Source of the DNA: Lentisphaerota bacterium
Lineage (GTDB): Bacteria > Verrucomicrobiota > Lentisphaeria > Victivallales > Victivallaceae
Assembly: GCA_015061815.1 (NCBI GenBank)
Contig: SUVW01000009.1
Coordinates: 1-64,000, forward strand
Direction of reading: 5' to 3'
DNA: 64,000 nucleotides
Below the pieces are notes generated by a model. The model had not been told where the DNA came from. It worked only from the letters and a program-made list of their open reading frames with translations, and ran no database searches. Each line of letters begins with the position of its first letter. Position 1 is the first letter of the stretch. The position numbers and the translations under genes were made by a program. Below, piece by piece: positions 41,181 to 49,964 of the stretch.

Positions 41181-42443
41181 ATGACTTCTGTGGAAATGAA
41201 TTTGATTCTTGAAGAAATCGGGAAAAAGGCCCGCCGGGCATCGGCATCACTGGCAGTTTTACCGCCGGAGGCCAAGCAGCTTTGTCTGGAGAGTATGGCC
41301 GATGCTCTTGAAAACAGAAAAGCTGAAATAATGCGGGCCAACAGTGTTGATATTATCAATGCCGGAAATAATGGCATGGATGAAGCAAAAATCGACCGGT
41401 TGAAACTGGATGAAGTCCGGATAAAGGCTATGGCTGACGGCTTGCGGCAGGTGGCCGCGCAGCATGATCCGGTCGGCCGGATTATTTCGGAAAATATCCG
41501 TCCCAACGGTTTGAAAATCACTAAAATAGCGGTTCCTTTCGGAGTGGTCGGAATTATTTATGAAGCCCGTCCCAATGTTACTGCCGATGCTGCCGGGATT
41601 TGTATAAAGGCCGGTAATGCGGTGATTTTGCGCGGCGGCAAAGAAGCTTTTGAATCCAATTCTGTTATCGCGGCCATTCTCAATGAAAGTGCAGGGGCAT
41701 CCGGCTTGCCGGATGGGGTGGTGCAGTTGATCCCCTGGACCGACCGGGAAGCGGTAAAATTGATGCTCAAAATGGATAAATATATCGATCTGGTGATCCC
41801 GCGCGGCGGAGAAAGCCTGATCCGTACCGTTGTGGCTGAAGCGACGATGCCGGTGCTGAAACATTACAAAGGAGTGTGTCATCTTTTTGTCGATTCATCC
41901 TGTGATGTAAAAAAAGCTCTGGATATCATTGTCAATGCAAAATGTTCCCGTCCGGCGGTTTGCAATGCTCTGGAAACATTGCTGATCGACCGGAGTATCG
42001 CACCGGAATTTGTTCCTCTGCTGGCAGAAAAACTTTCGGCACGCAAGGTGGAACTGCGCGGTGATGATGAGTTCTGCGCTCTGGTGCCGCAGGCAAAAAA
42101 AGCGACAGAAGATGACTACTATGCAGAGTATCTCTCTTTGATCCTGGCGGTGAAAACCGTAGGAGCTGTTGAGGAAGCTGTGGAACATATCAATACTTAC
42201 GGTTCACGGCACAGTGACGGAATTTTGAGTTTGATCCCGGAAGATATTGAATATTTTACCCGTAATGTCGATTCGTCGACAGTTTATGTCAACGCTTCCA
42301 CCAGATTCACTGACGGCGGAGAATTCGGCATGGGGGCGGAAATCGGGATAAGCACCGATAAGTTACACGCCAGAGGGCCGATGGGAACAGATGAGCTGAC
42401 GACATATAAATACATTGTACTTGGCGATGGACAGATAAGATAA
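41181..42443 (+). CDS. proA: Glutamate-5-semialdehyde dehydrogenase (gamma-glutamyl phosphate reductase)
   Basis: The product has 420 residues, the usual ProA length, from MTSVEMNLILEEIGKKAR with an AAAGGTGG site; the nine extra ORF-track codons are not supported. Family motifs include IAVPFGVVGIIYEARPNVT, GNAVILRGGKEA, DLVIPRGGESLI and KHYKGVCHLFVD, which holds the catalytic Cys, and DGGEFGMGAEIGIS near the end. It catalyses the NADPH-dependent second step of proline synthesis from glutamate. proB is not adjacent. It is a single-gene unit with its own promoter. Confidence 0.97.
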   Translation: MTSVEMNLILEEIGKKARRASASLAVLPPEAKQLCLESMADALENRKAEIMRANSVDIINAGNNGMDEAKIDRLKLDEVRIKAMADGLRQVAAQHDPVGRIISENIRPNGLKITKIAVPFGVVGIIYEARPNVTADAAGICIKAGNAVILRGGKEAFESNSVIAAILNESAGASGLPDGVVQLIPWTDREAVKLMLKMDKYIDLVIPRGGESLIRTVVAEATMPVLKHYKGVCHLFVDSSCDVKKALDIIVNAKCSRPAVCNALETLLIDRSIAPEFVPLLAEKLSARKVELRGDDEFCALVPQAKKATEDDYYAEYLSLILAVKTVGAVEEAVEHINTYGSRHSDGILSLIPEDIEYFTRNVDSSTVYVNASTRFTDGGEFGMGAEIGISTDKLHARGPMGTDELTTYKYIVLGDGQIR

Positions 42444-42467
42444 TTCGGGTTTTTTGAATAAAACAGC

Positions 42468-42496
42468 TTGAATTTAGGGCGGAAAAGTGTTATATT
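42468..42496 (+). promoter_or_regulatory. Promoter of the V-ATPase I/K unit
   Basis: TTGAAT, 17 bp, then TATATT, about 37 nt upstream of the ATG at 42534. Confidence 0.7.
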
Positions 42497-42533
42497 CTGT
42501 TCGAAACATCTGATATTTATGGAGTGATGACCG

Positions 42534-44339
42534 ATGATCGTGCCAATGAAAAAAGTGACGCTTATAGCGTTGCACAGTGATTTGGAAAAGACGCTTGATT
42601 CCTTGCGTAAACTTGGAGTTATGCAAGTGGAATTGGCGGATTCTTTTTCCGCTGATTCGGCACAGACCGGGGAGAAGCTCCAACAACTTAACCGGATTTT
42701 ATTTTCCCTTGAACAGCTGGCGGCCGACAACGGTTTGCCGGAGGCCCGGAAACTTCCGGCCGCAGAAGCTCCGGACGTGGTGGAAAAGTTTACCGGATTG
42801 CAGGAAAAAGAGAATGCGCTTGTCTCTTATATGATTGAGTTGCGGCGGAAAATCGAGACGTTGGCTGTATGGGGCGATTTTGACCGGGAGCTGCTGGATG
42901 ACTTGCGGGATAAGGGAGTTGATATCCGACTTTGTATCGGCAGCAGCCAGGAGTATGCCAAAGCTGTTCAGAGCAGCAGCATCCGGTGCCGGGAAATATC
43001 ACGTGCCAAGGGTAAGGTGGCGTTTGTTATTATTTTACAGAATGAAAGTGATGCAGCTGATTTCCCGGTTGTGCATCTGGATGAAAAAGATGATCCGCGC
43101 AAATTGAAAAAGGCTTTGAAAGAAGCTGAAAAAGAGTATGCCGTAATTCAGCATGAGATGTTGATTTTGTCCGGTAGACGCCGGGCTGTTCAGGCGGCGG
43201 CAGAAGAAGTTGCCGGAGTTTTGGAGTTCAGCCGGGTGCGGGATTCGATCGCGGAGCATGGTATGATCGTCGCGTTATGCGGATTTGTTCCCGCACCGGA
43301 GATGGATAACCTTTCTTCGGCGGCGGAAAAGAACGGCTGGGGGGTGCTGATAACTGATCCGGCAGAGGATGATGAGGTGCCGGTGCTGTTGAAAGAGAAT
43401 AAGTTTACCCGGATCATCAAACCGTTATTCGATTTTCTCGGTATTGTTCCCGGTTATCGTGAAATCGATATTTCCGGTGCTGTGCTGATATTTTTTACAA
43501 TATTTTATGCTATTATTATTGGCGATGCCGGTTATGGAATAATTTTCGGTCTGGTGTCGTTGTTCGGCTTAAAAGCTGCGAAAAAATCTCCGAAGTTATT
43601 GCCGCCAATGCGGTTGTTGCTGATATTAAGTATTGCTGCCACTATTTGGGGTGCTTTGTGCGGCAGCTGGTTCGGGTTGTCTGAAATTCCCGGGACTGGG
43701 ATAAAAATTCCGGCGTTGGAGTGTTTCCGTGACTTTTCTGCCAGCAGTGCAAAACAGGCGAATATTCAGTTTTTCTGTTTTATTCTGGCGGTATTGCAGT
43801 TGTCTACCGGGCGTATATGGCGGGTGATCAACGAGCGCAACTGGCGGGCTGCCGGACAGCATTTGGGCTGGATGATGATCATCTGGGGAAATTTTTTCCT
43901 GACAATAAGATTGATCGTCTACCCCGGAGATTTTCCGGTTTACATGTATTATTTGTATGCCGCCGGTCTCTTGCTGGTGATGTCTTGCGGAGTCAATTGG
44001 AAACAGGCTTCGGATGTTTTTCAGTTCCCCTTTGATATAATCGGCAGTTTTACTGATGTTTTGAGTTATATCCGGTTGTTCGCAGTTGGTTTGGCAGGTG
44101 CGTGTATTGCCGGGAGCTTCAATGGTATGGCCTTTGATCTGGTGAAAGTATCGGCGTGGCTGCTGCCGGCAGGAATCGCGGTGGCGTTGATCGGTCATGC
44201 GCTGAATATAGTTCTGGCACTGTTGAGTGTGTTGGTGCATGCAGTGCGTTTGAATACATTGGAATTTTCCAATCATACAGGGTTATCCTGGAGTGGACAA
44301 AACTTTAAACCGTTCAAATCTAATAAACAAGAGGAGTGA
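42534..44339 (+). CDS. ntpI: V-type ATP synthase subunit I
   Basis: The product has 601 residues. It begins MIVPMKKVTLIALHSDLEKT, the standard start of subunit I. The N-terminal ~300 residues are a cytoplasmic coiled-coil/alpha-beta arm. The C-terminal half has about seven transmembrane helices, with FFTIFYAIIIGDAGYGIIFG, IWGALCGSWFGLSE, and near the end DVLSYIRLFAVGLAGACIAG, which contains the conserved Arg needed for ion translocation. The last motif is VLVHAVRLNTLEFSNHTGLSW. It pairs with the rotor subunit K immediately downstream. Confidence 0.95.
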   Translation: MIVPMKKVTLIALHSDLEKTLDSLRKLGVMQVELADSFSADSAQTGEKLQQLNRILFSLEQLAADNGLPEARKLPAAEAPDVVEKFTGLQEKENALVSYMIELRRKIETLAVWGDFDRELLDDLRDKGVDIRLCIGSSQEYAKAVQSSSIRCREISRAKGKVAFVIILQNESDAADFPVVHLDEKDDPRKLKKALKEAEKEYAVIQHEMLILSGRRRAVQAAAEEVAGVLEFSRVRDSIAEHGMIVALCGFVPAPEMDNLSSAAEKNGWGVLITDPAEDDEVPVLLKENKFTRIIKPLFDFLGIVPGYREIDISGAVLIFFTIFYAIIIGDAGYGIIFGLVSLFGLKAAKKSPKLLPPMRLLLILSIAATIWGALCGSWFGLSEIPGTGIKIPALECFRDFSASSAKQANIQFFCFILAVLQLSTGRIWRVINERNWRAAGQHLGWMMIIWGNFFLTIRLIVYPGDFPVYMYYLYAAGLLLVMSCGVNWKQASDVFQFPFDIIGSFTDVLSYIRLFAVGLAGACIAGSFNGMAFDLVKVSAWLLPAGIAVALIGHALNIVLALLSVLVHAVRLNTLEFSNHTGLSWSGQNFKPFKSNKQEE

Positions 44340-44343
44340 AATC

Positions 44344-44799
44344 ATGGAAATGAGTTCAATGCAGGCTTTGGCCATCGGTGTGGGGTATGTGGCGGTCGGA
44401 TTGGCTGCTGTCGGTTCAGCTGTCGGAGCCGGAACTGCCGGTGCCGCAGCTATCGGAGCCTGGAAAAAGTGTTATCAGCAGGGAAAGGCGGCACCGTTTC
44501 TTCTGATTGCAATGGTTGGTGCGCCGCTTTCCCAGACGATTTATGCCATGTTGATGATGGTATTGTCCAAACAGGCGATCGTGGAAAAGCCGGAATTTGC
44601 ACTGGCGTATGTTTGTATGGGATTGCTTGGCGGTATTGCCCAGATGGCATCGGCTATTTTTCAGGGGAGATGCGGAGCGAACGGCTGTATTTCTTTTGCA
44701 GAAACCGGAAAAGGTTTTGCCAACTATCTGATCGTGTTGGGTGTGGTTGAAACCTGTGCGATTTTTGCGTTGGTTTTCTCCTTTATGGCCATGCCCTGA
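44344..44799 (+). CDS. ntpK: V-type ATP synthase subunit K (rotor ring)
   Basis: The product has 151 residues with four transmembrane helices (two hairpins), the double-length c-subunit typical of V-type enzymes. The start at 44344 follows AAGAGGAGTG; the ORF-track start lies inside ntpI. Helix 2 has GAPLSQTIYAMLM, helix 3 ASAIFQGRCG, and helix 4 VLGVVETCAIFALV with the essential Glu. The S-Q, Q and E positions correspond to Na+ ligands T64/Q65, Q110 and E139 of Enterococcus hirae NtpK. Na+ coupling is therefore plausible, which would fit the Na+ symporter in this window. Four nucleotides separate it from ntpI. Confidence 0.94.
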   Translation: MEMSSMQALAIGVGYVAVGLAAVGSAVGAGTAGAAAIGAWKKCYQQGKAAPFLLIAMVGAPLSQTIYAMLMMVLSKQAIVEKPEFALAYVCMGLLGGIAQMASAIFQGRCGANGCISFAETGKGFANYLIVLGVVETCAIFALVFSFMAMP

Positions 44800-44820
44800 T
44801 CTTCGCCGGAAGCAAATCCA

Positions 44821-44848
44821 ATCGCCGGGAATCATGATTCCCGGCGAT
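44821..44848. terminator. 28-bp perfect palindrome after the V-ATPase genes
   Basis: ATCGCCGGGAATCA pairs with TGATTCCCGGCGAT without mismatch. Only a short T run follows on the plus strand, so it may be a terminator or an mRNA-stabilising hairpin. Confidence 0.7.
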
Positions 44849-44899
44849 TTCAGTTTGAAGAGATGAATTCAAAATTCCGCAAAAGTTTTTGATCTTGCA

Positions 44900-44929
44900 T
44901 TGACATATTATCGGCCGCTTCGATATTTT
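44900..44929 (+). promoter_or_regulatory. Promoter of lplA, placing the start codon at the 5' end
   Basis: A consensus TTGACA is followed by 18 bp and TATTTT (or 17 bp and ATATTT). The expected transcription start falls at about 44936-44938, on the ATG itself. No Shine-Dalgarno site is present, so the mRNA is probably leaderless. Confidence 0.6.
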
Positions 44930-44937
44930 TCTTGAAT

Positions 44938-45924
44938 ATGAGAAAGTTACTGATAAACAATTCTACTGATCCTGCTTTTAATCTCGCATTGGAAGAGCTG
45001 TTGGCAACAGATTTCCGGGAACCGGCAGTCATGCTCTGGCGCAATGCTCCGTCGGTGATCGTCGGCCGCAATCAGAATACAAACGCAGAAGTGAATGACG
45101 CAGAGGTGCGTAAACGCCGGATCATGGTGGTAAGACGGATGACCGGCGGCGGTGCTGTTTATCATGATTTGGGAAATATAAACTATACGATCACGGCGGC
45201 GGACCGGCTGTTTGCCCCGGAAGCGTTTGCAAATCATGCCCGGATAATAACAGATGTTTTGCATCAACTCGGGGTGGATGCAGAATTTCATGGGCGAAAT
45301 GACATCCTTGTTGATGGGCGCAAAGTATCCGGAAGTGCGAAAACGGTTTTTTCCGACCGGACTCTTTTTCACGGGACATTGCTTTTTGATACAGATTTAA
45401 CGGTTTTAGCGCAGGTATTGACTCCGGATGAGGAAAAAATAAAGGCCAAAGGCATCCGTTCTGTCCGGTCCCGGGTGGCCAATTTGCAAGAGTTTCTGCC
45501 GCAATTTGACCGGGAGAGTTTTTTTCAGGAATTGAGCTGCCGGTTGCTGGATTTACTGGGCGAAAAAGAGGTTACGCCACTTCCGGAAAAGTTGTTGGAA
45601 AAAGCTGATGAACTGGCCGGAAAAAAATACCGCACCTGGGAGTGGAATTTCGGTTCGGTGACTGATTACAGTTATTGCCGGAAAAAGTATTTTGCCGGTG
45701 GATGCGTGGAAGTCAAATTCAATATTCGCGGCAACCGGATAGCGGATATGGCTTTCAGTGGAGATTTTTTCGGAGCATCTCCGGTGGAGGAATTGGCGGC
45801 AAAATTAAACGGCGCGCTCCCCGGATTCGATGATATTTCCGGGAGGCTCGCCGCTATTGACACTGCTGAATTTATCAGCGGAGTAAGTAAAGATGAATTG
45901 CTTACTCTTTTCGCTTTGGTTTGA
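44938..45924 (+). CDS. lplA: Lipoate--protein ligase A
   Basis: The product has 328 residues. The N-terminal catalytic domain has SVIVGRNQNTNAEV, VRRMTGGGAVYHDLGNINYT and GRNDILVDGRKVSGSAKT, with the lysine that binds lipoyl-AMP. The C-terminal ~85 residues match the bacterial LplA accessory domain (YRTWEWNFGSVTDYSY ... GGCVEVKFNIRGNRIADMAF). It attaches scavenged lipoate to E2 or H proteins in two steps. The ATG at 44938 is preferred to the TTG two codons upstream because the promoter leaves almost no leader. Confidence 0.94.
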   Translation: MRKLLINNSTDPAFNLALEELLATDFREPAVMLWRNAPSVIVGRNQNTNAEVNDAEVRKRRIMVVRRMTGGGAVYHDLGNINYTITAADRLFAPEAFANHARIITDVLHQLGVDAEFHGRNDILVDGRKVSGSAKTVFSDRTLFHGTLLFDTDLTVLAQVLTPDEEKIKAKGIRSVRSRVANLQEFLPQFDRESFFQELSCRLLDLLGEKEVTPLPEKLLEKADELAGKKYRTWEWNFGSVTDYSYCRKKYFAGGCVEVKFNIRGNRIADMAFSGDFFGASPVEELAAKLNGALPGFDDISGRLAAIDTAEFISGVSKDELLTLFALV

Positions 45925-46026
45925 TCCTTTTTTGTAAAATCCATTTATCAATCACGCACATTTTGTCCACCCGGCTTGTTGCGGCATTGCACAGCGAAGA
46001 CGGGCGGAATTTGTGTGAAATTGAAG

Positions 46027-46039
46027 CAGTGATTCACTG
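46027..46039 (+). terminator. Weak hairpin between lplA and the convergent CBM9-like gene
   Basis: CAGTGA and TCACTG form a short stem followed by TTGTTTATTTG. It may serve as a terminator between the converging genes, but the stem is short. Confidence 0.3.
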
Positions 46040-46043
46040 TTGT

Positions 46044-46694
46044 TTATTTGATTATCAATTCGGCAAAATAATCCGGATCGGCCGTATTGCCGACAGCCTG
46101 CGGATAGGAACTGGTTTCGCGCTGGGCGTGTTTCCGAGAATAATTGTGCCGTACGATCATGATAGTCCACTTTTCATCTTTGTCAAATTTGAAGCCTTTG
46201 GCCCGGAAAATCGACAGCGGAATGGATACGTCTGCGCGCCAGATACCATCTTTGATGCTGTTTTTTACCGTGTATTCGGGAAATTTGGAACCGACTTCCG
46301 GATAGAACATCGCACCGGGACCGAGATGGAAAAAGCAGCTTTTCAAATTTTTGGGGGAGAAAATAAATTCCCAGAGATAGGTCTCTTTTTGGGATTTGAT
46401 AAAGATCTGTACGGCATCTCCGAAGCGGTGCAGCGAGGATTGATCGCTGACTGCTTCACTGATGATGTCGCCATCGGTCATGGTCAGACAGAGATGCAGA
46501 TTGTCTTTATCAACAGTGGCTTTCACGCTGGATTGTTCCGAAGGTTTGCGATTGAAGTGTTCGGGCTTGCCGGCAGTGATCCGGAACTCACCGGCTTGGC
46601 CTCCGGCTTCCAGGGTGTGACGGATCAGACGGTTATCGGCGGCAAAAACAGCAGTGCCGGCGAGCAGGATGGTTAAGACAGTACTTTTTTTCAT
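46044..46694 (-). CDS. Secreted CBM9/DOMON-like sugar-binding protein
   Basis: The product has 216 residues with a signal peptide (MKKSTVLTILLAGTAVFAA). The mature part reads as one beta-sandwich of the CBM9/DOMON type: FNRKPSEQSSVKATVDKDNLHL, FGDAVQIFIKSQKETYLWEF, WRADVSIPLSIFRAKGFKF and WTIMIVRHNYSRKHAQRETS. The order matches the protein encoded upstream, so they are tandem paralogues. An AAGGAG Shine-Dalgarno site precedes the ATG. It probably binds carbohydrate or a redox cofactor outside the cytoplasm; no catalytic residues are visible. Confidence 0.65.
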   Translation of the reverse strand: MKKSTVLTILLAGTAVFAADNRLIRHTLEAGGQAGEFRITAGKPEHFNRKPSEQSSVKATVDKDNLHLCLTMTDGDIISEAVSDQSSLHRFGDAVQIFIKSQKETYLWEFIFSPKNLKSCFFHLGPGAMFYPEVGSKFPEYTVKNSIKDGIWRADVSIPLSIFRAKGFKFDKDEKWTIMIVRHNYSRKHAQRETSSYPQAVGNTADPDYFAELIIK

Positions 46695-46796
46695 TTTAAA
46701 ACTCCTTATTTATTGGTTGAGACAACTCTGAAAATTTTGAGAGAATCAGTGTCACGGTAATTTATTTTTTTAAATTTTTTAATGATTTATGCCGCA

Positions 46797-47564
46797 TTAT
46801 TTTACAAATTTGATCTTTGCGAAGTATTCCAGAGAGTGATAACCGCCGAAAATCTGCGGAAAACTGGAAAGTTCATATTTTTTCAAATACCGGCTGTAGT
46901 TGTAGCGCGAAGAGAATACTCTCCACTCTTCACCAGGAGAAAATGGCACTGTTCCGCAGGGATGTCCCTCTTTGATCGGATGATTCAATTCCGCTATCGG
47001 GATCGCCACCAGTACCACATAAGAGTGATCTTTGTCACTGGAATCATTGAGCGTGCCGTTGATTTTTGAATTGACCTTTATTCCCACTTCATCGTGTTTG
47101 AAGCCGGAGGGCAAACCGAGGGTGGAACGTGAACCGTAATGGAATCTGGTATTGAGTTTATTGGCTGTCCCGTAAATTTCCCAGTAATAGTTGCTTTTTT
47201 CCGGTTTGATGAATACTTCCAGCACATCTCCGCTGTTGTAGAAGTGACCGCCGTTGGAAGTGGCATTGACTACGATATCCGAATCAACAAAATCTGCCCG
47301 GACATAGAAATAGTTATCATCATAAAGATATTGTACACTGCCGCTTTCAACCGGTTTCCGGTTTATAGCGGTCAAAGGACCGATCATCTGCAGAAACTGA
47401 TGGGAAGGAACACTTTTCCATGCCGGATGGTCGATGCCGTTTTCGATCGTCATTCCGGAAACTTTCCTGACCTCCACTTCCGGATAAAATGTTGCCGGCG
47501 GTGTGGTGGCAAATGCGGCCATACTGCACCAGACGGCAGCCAGTAAAAGTATTTGTTTTTTCAT
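46797..47564 (-). CDS. Secreted CBM9/DOMON-like sugar-binding protein, paralogue
   Basis: The product has 255 residues with a signal peptide (MKKQILLLAAVWCSMAAFA). A single CBM9-like fold is seen: DHPAWKSVPSHQFLQM, SVQYLYDDNYFYVRADFVDSD, SGDVLEVFIKPEKSNYYWEI, VVLVAIPIAELNHP and WRVFSSRYNYSRYLKKYELS. The ending SSFPQ...Y..AKI.K repeats that of the downstream paralogue. It starts 2 nt after the upstream lipoprotein stop, so the three genes form one unit. Confidence 0.68.
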   Translation of the reverse strand: MKKQILLLAAVWCSMAAFATTPPATFYPEVEVRKVSGMTIENGIDHPAWKSVPSHQFLQMIGPLTAINRKPVESGSVQYLYDDNYFYVRADFVDSDIVVNATSNGGHFYNSGDVLEVFIKPEKSNYYWEIYGTANKLNTRFHYGSRSTLGLPSGFKHDEVGIKVNSKINGTLNDSSDKDHSYVVLVAIPIAELNHPIKEGHPCGTVPFSPGEEWRVFSSRYNYSRYLKKYELSSFPQIFGGYHSLEYFAKIKFVK

Positions 47565-47566
47565 AA

Positions 47567-48130
47567 TTATCTCTCTTTCTTCGGTTTTTTTGAAACTACT
47601 TGAATGCTGATGACTTCACTTTCCAGCGGAAGTGATTTCAGATTGGTTTTTGCTTTGATGAAAAAACGGCGGGCCATCCCCGGGGAAACCTGAAGTTTTT
47701 CGATAAAAGGCAACTCTTTGGATACCATTGCCCGATTTCCCGGCAACAGTGTCATCGGGTAGTGCATTACCGGTTTTTTCAGATCAAAAGACAATTCGAT
47801 CCAGTTATCCGGATCAGGTTCTTTCATGCCGGTCAACCAGGGCTGCACCATAATGATCAGGTTATCTGATTCATTACTGTACCATTCGGCAATGGTCACT
47901 GCTTTTTGTCCATTGTTGGCAACGGACAAAGTCACAGCTGTTTTTTCTCCGGCAGTGAAAGTCGTTTTTCCGGGCATGAGCAATGCCATGCCCCGGGTGG
48001 ATACCGGCGGATAATTGATTTGTCCATCGGGTACACCGATAGCTGATTTCATTTCCGGCATCCGGGGAGTTGCACAACCGGCTATTCCGGAGAGTGCCAG
48101 CAGTGTCAACCACCTTATTGCTTTATTCAT
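47567..48130 (-). CDS. Putative lipoprotein
   Basis: The product has 187 residues from MNKAIRWLTLLALSGIAGC; the lipobox is IAGC, giving a mature N-terminal CATPRMPEM. The start at 48130 leaves AAGGGA at sensible spacing, unlike the ORF-track start three codons earlier. The mature part is beta-rich (GKTTFTAGEKTAVTLSVANN, WIELSFDLKKPV, PGMARRFFIKAKTN) and resembles an immunoglobulin-like domain of unknown function. It lies between dnaG and the CBM9-like genes and probably belongs to the same envelope complex as the latter. Confidence 0.75.
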   Translation of the reverse strand: MNKAIRWLTLLALSGIAGCATPRMPEMKSAIGVPDGQINYPPVSTRGMALLMPGKTTFTAGEKTAVTLSVANNGQKAVTIAEWYSNESDNLIIMVQPWLTGMKEPDPDNWIELSFDLKKPVMHYPMTLLPGNRAMVSKELPFIEKLQVSPGMARRFFIKAKTNLKSLPLESEVISIQVVSKKPKKER

Positions 48131-48146
48131 TTCATACATTCCCTTT

Positions 48147-49964
48147 CTACTGTTGATTGTTTGAATTTTGCAAATCCATAAGGATCTTCATTTTTTCATC
48201 TTCACTGGCGGCATTGCGCAATCTTTCGAGCAGATCGTTCTCATTTTGCTTGCGCTGATATTTTGATAACTCATTTACGGCATCCTGCATTGCCCTCTGG
48301 CGGTGACTGTCCGCGAAGGATACCGGAGCGAACAGCACTTTGCTCACTTCCGGCGATGGGTGTTCGATCAAAAAGTTTTTCAAATCATCGGCCAGAGAAT
48401 CGCTTTCGCCGTTCAAGGCGGCATTGATCGCCATATTCAATGCCGCTGCCAGCGGATTGCTGCTGATACGTTGAAGCATTTCCGGCGGGATCAACTCTGC
48501 CATTGCCTTGCCGTAAGAGCTGTCGGTCAGAGTTAATGACAGCAGTGTGGTCAGGGCAGCGTTTTCTGCCGAAGAATTTTTCGGGGATCGGACAGCTGCC
48601 GTCACCGGCGCACCTTTTCCGGAACTGCTTGCGTACTGATTACCCGTTTTTAAACTGCCGGATAACTCGGCAAGCATGGAATTTTCGCTGATATCCAATA
48701 TCTTTGCCGCATTTTTAACATAAACTTCCAATTCCACCTGATTATTGACAAGTTTTAAAAAAGATGCGGTAAATGCAGCTGCCTGACTGCGCCCGACCGG
48801 AGAAGCCATATCGAATTTTTCCGGCAGAGTTTCAGCGAGGATATCCAACCAGTCGACCGTGCTGTCCAGAGCTGCTTTGATTGCCGGGGAACCGCCCTGG
48901 GAAAACAATTCATCCGGATCTTTGCCGCCGGGGATTTGAAGTATTTTCAGTTCCACCGACAGCGGCAGCAGAATTTCGGCCGCCCGCAGAACCGCCTTTT
49001 TCCCGGCGTTGTCAGCATCGAATGCCAGAATTATCCGATTGGTGTAGCGACGGATGATTTTGGCCTGATCAGCGGTAAATGCTGTTCCCAACGGTGCGAT
49101 CGCACAATCAAATCCGGCCCGGTGAAAGGCTATTGCATCCAATTGGCCTTCGCATAAAACCGCTTGTTTATATTTCCCGATACCCTGCCGGGCCTGGGGC
49201 AGGGCATAAAGCAAATGTCCTTTGTGGAACACCGGAGTTTCCGGAGTGTTGACATATTTTCTGCCGTCGACCGGTTTTGCTTCCAGAGTTCTGGCACTGA
49301 AGCCGACCGGTTTACCCTGTTCATTTTCGATGGTGAATGCCAGACGGCCTTTGAATTGATCATATACCCGGTTGGTATCTTCTTTCCGGCGCAGAATACC
49401 TGCTGTAACCATATCCGCTTCGGAAAATCCGAGGGATTTTCCGTAATCCCGGCAAGCTGTCCAGCTGTCCGGAACAGCTCCGATACGGAATTTTTCTGCA
49501 ATATCCCCGGGGATATTGCGTCCGGCCAGATAGAGAGCTGCCGGAGAACGTGGATTATCTTTCAGATAGCGGCAGAAAAATTTACTGAATTCAGCATTGA
49601 TGGCAAACATTCTGTCCCGTTCACTGCGTTTTGCCGGATTTTCGTATTCTCCCCGGTTTTTTTCCGGAATCATAACACCGCATCTGGATGCAAGTATCTG
49701 GGCGGCATTGACAAAATCCAGATTCTCTTTGTCCATGAAAAAGCGGAACACATCTCCACCTTTGCCGCAGCCGAAACAATGAAATGTCTGCCGGGCAGAA
49801 TCCACATGAAATGAGGGGGTCTTTTCCTGATGAAAAGGGCAAAGACCTTTGAAACTGCTGGAACCGGAACGTTTTAACTGCACTCCGCAACTGCTGATGA
49901 TATCGGTGATATCACAGCGGCTGCGGATTTCTTCAATAACGTCTTTATTCAGATCCAAACTCAT
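48147..49964 (-). CDS. dnaG: DNA primase
   Basis: The product has 605 residues. The N-terminal zinc-binding CHC2 domain is CPFHQEKTPSFHV...HCFGCGKGGD. The catalytic TOPRIM core has AVLCEGQLDAIAFHRAGF, then RIILAFDADNAGKKA with the acidic metal ligands. The C-terminal ~150 residues form a helicase-interacting region, ending in a charged helix. It synthesises primers for lagging-strand replication. Its ATG overlaps the upstream TPR-protein stop by 4 nt and has no good Shine-Dalgarno site of its own, so its translation is probably coupled to that gene. rpoD, a common dnaG neighbour, is not adjacent. Confidence 0.96.
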   Translation of the reverse strand: MSLDLNKDVIEEIRSRCDITDIISSCGVQLKRSGSSSFKGLCPFHQEKTPSFHVDSARQTFHCFGCGKGGDVFRFFMDKENLDFVNAAQILASRCGVMIPEKNRGEYENPAKRSERDRMFAINAEFSKFFCRYLKDNPRSPAALYLAGRNIPGDIAEKFRIGAVPDSWTACRDYGKSLGFSEADMVTAGILRRKEDTNRVYDQFKGRLAFTIENEQGKPVGFSARTLEAKPVDGRKYVNTPETPVFHKGHLLYALPQARQGIGKYKQAVLCEGQLDAIAFHRAGFDCAIAPLGTAFTADQAKIIRRYTNRIILAFDADNAGKKAVLRAAEILLPLSVELKILQIPGGKDPDELFSQGGSPAIKAALDSTVDWLDILAETLPEKFDMASPVGRSQAAAFTASFLKLVNNQVELEVYVKNAAKILDISENSMLAELSGSLKTGNQYASSSGKGAPVTAAVRSPKNSSAENAALTTLLSLTLTDSSYGKAMAELIPPEMLQRISSNPLAAALNMAINAALNGESDSLADDLKNFLIEHPSPEVSKVLFAPVSFADSHRQRAMQDAVNELSKYQRKQNENDLLERLRNAASEDEKMKILMDLQNSNNQQ

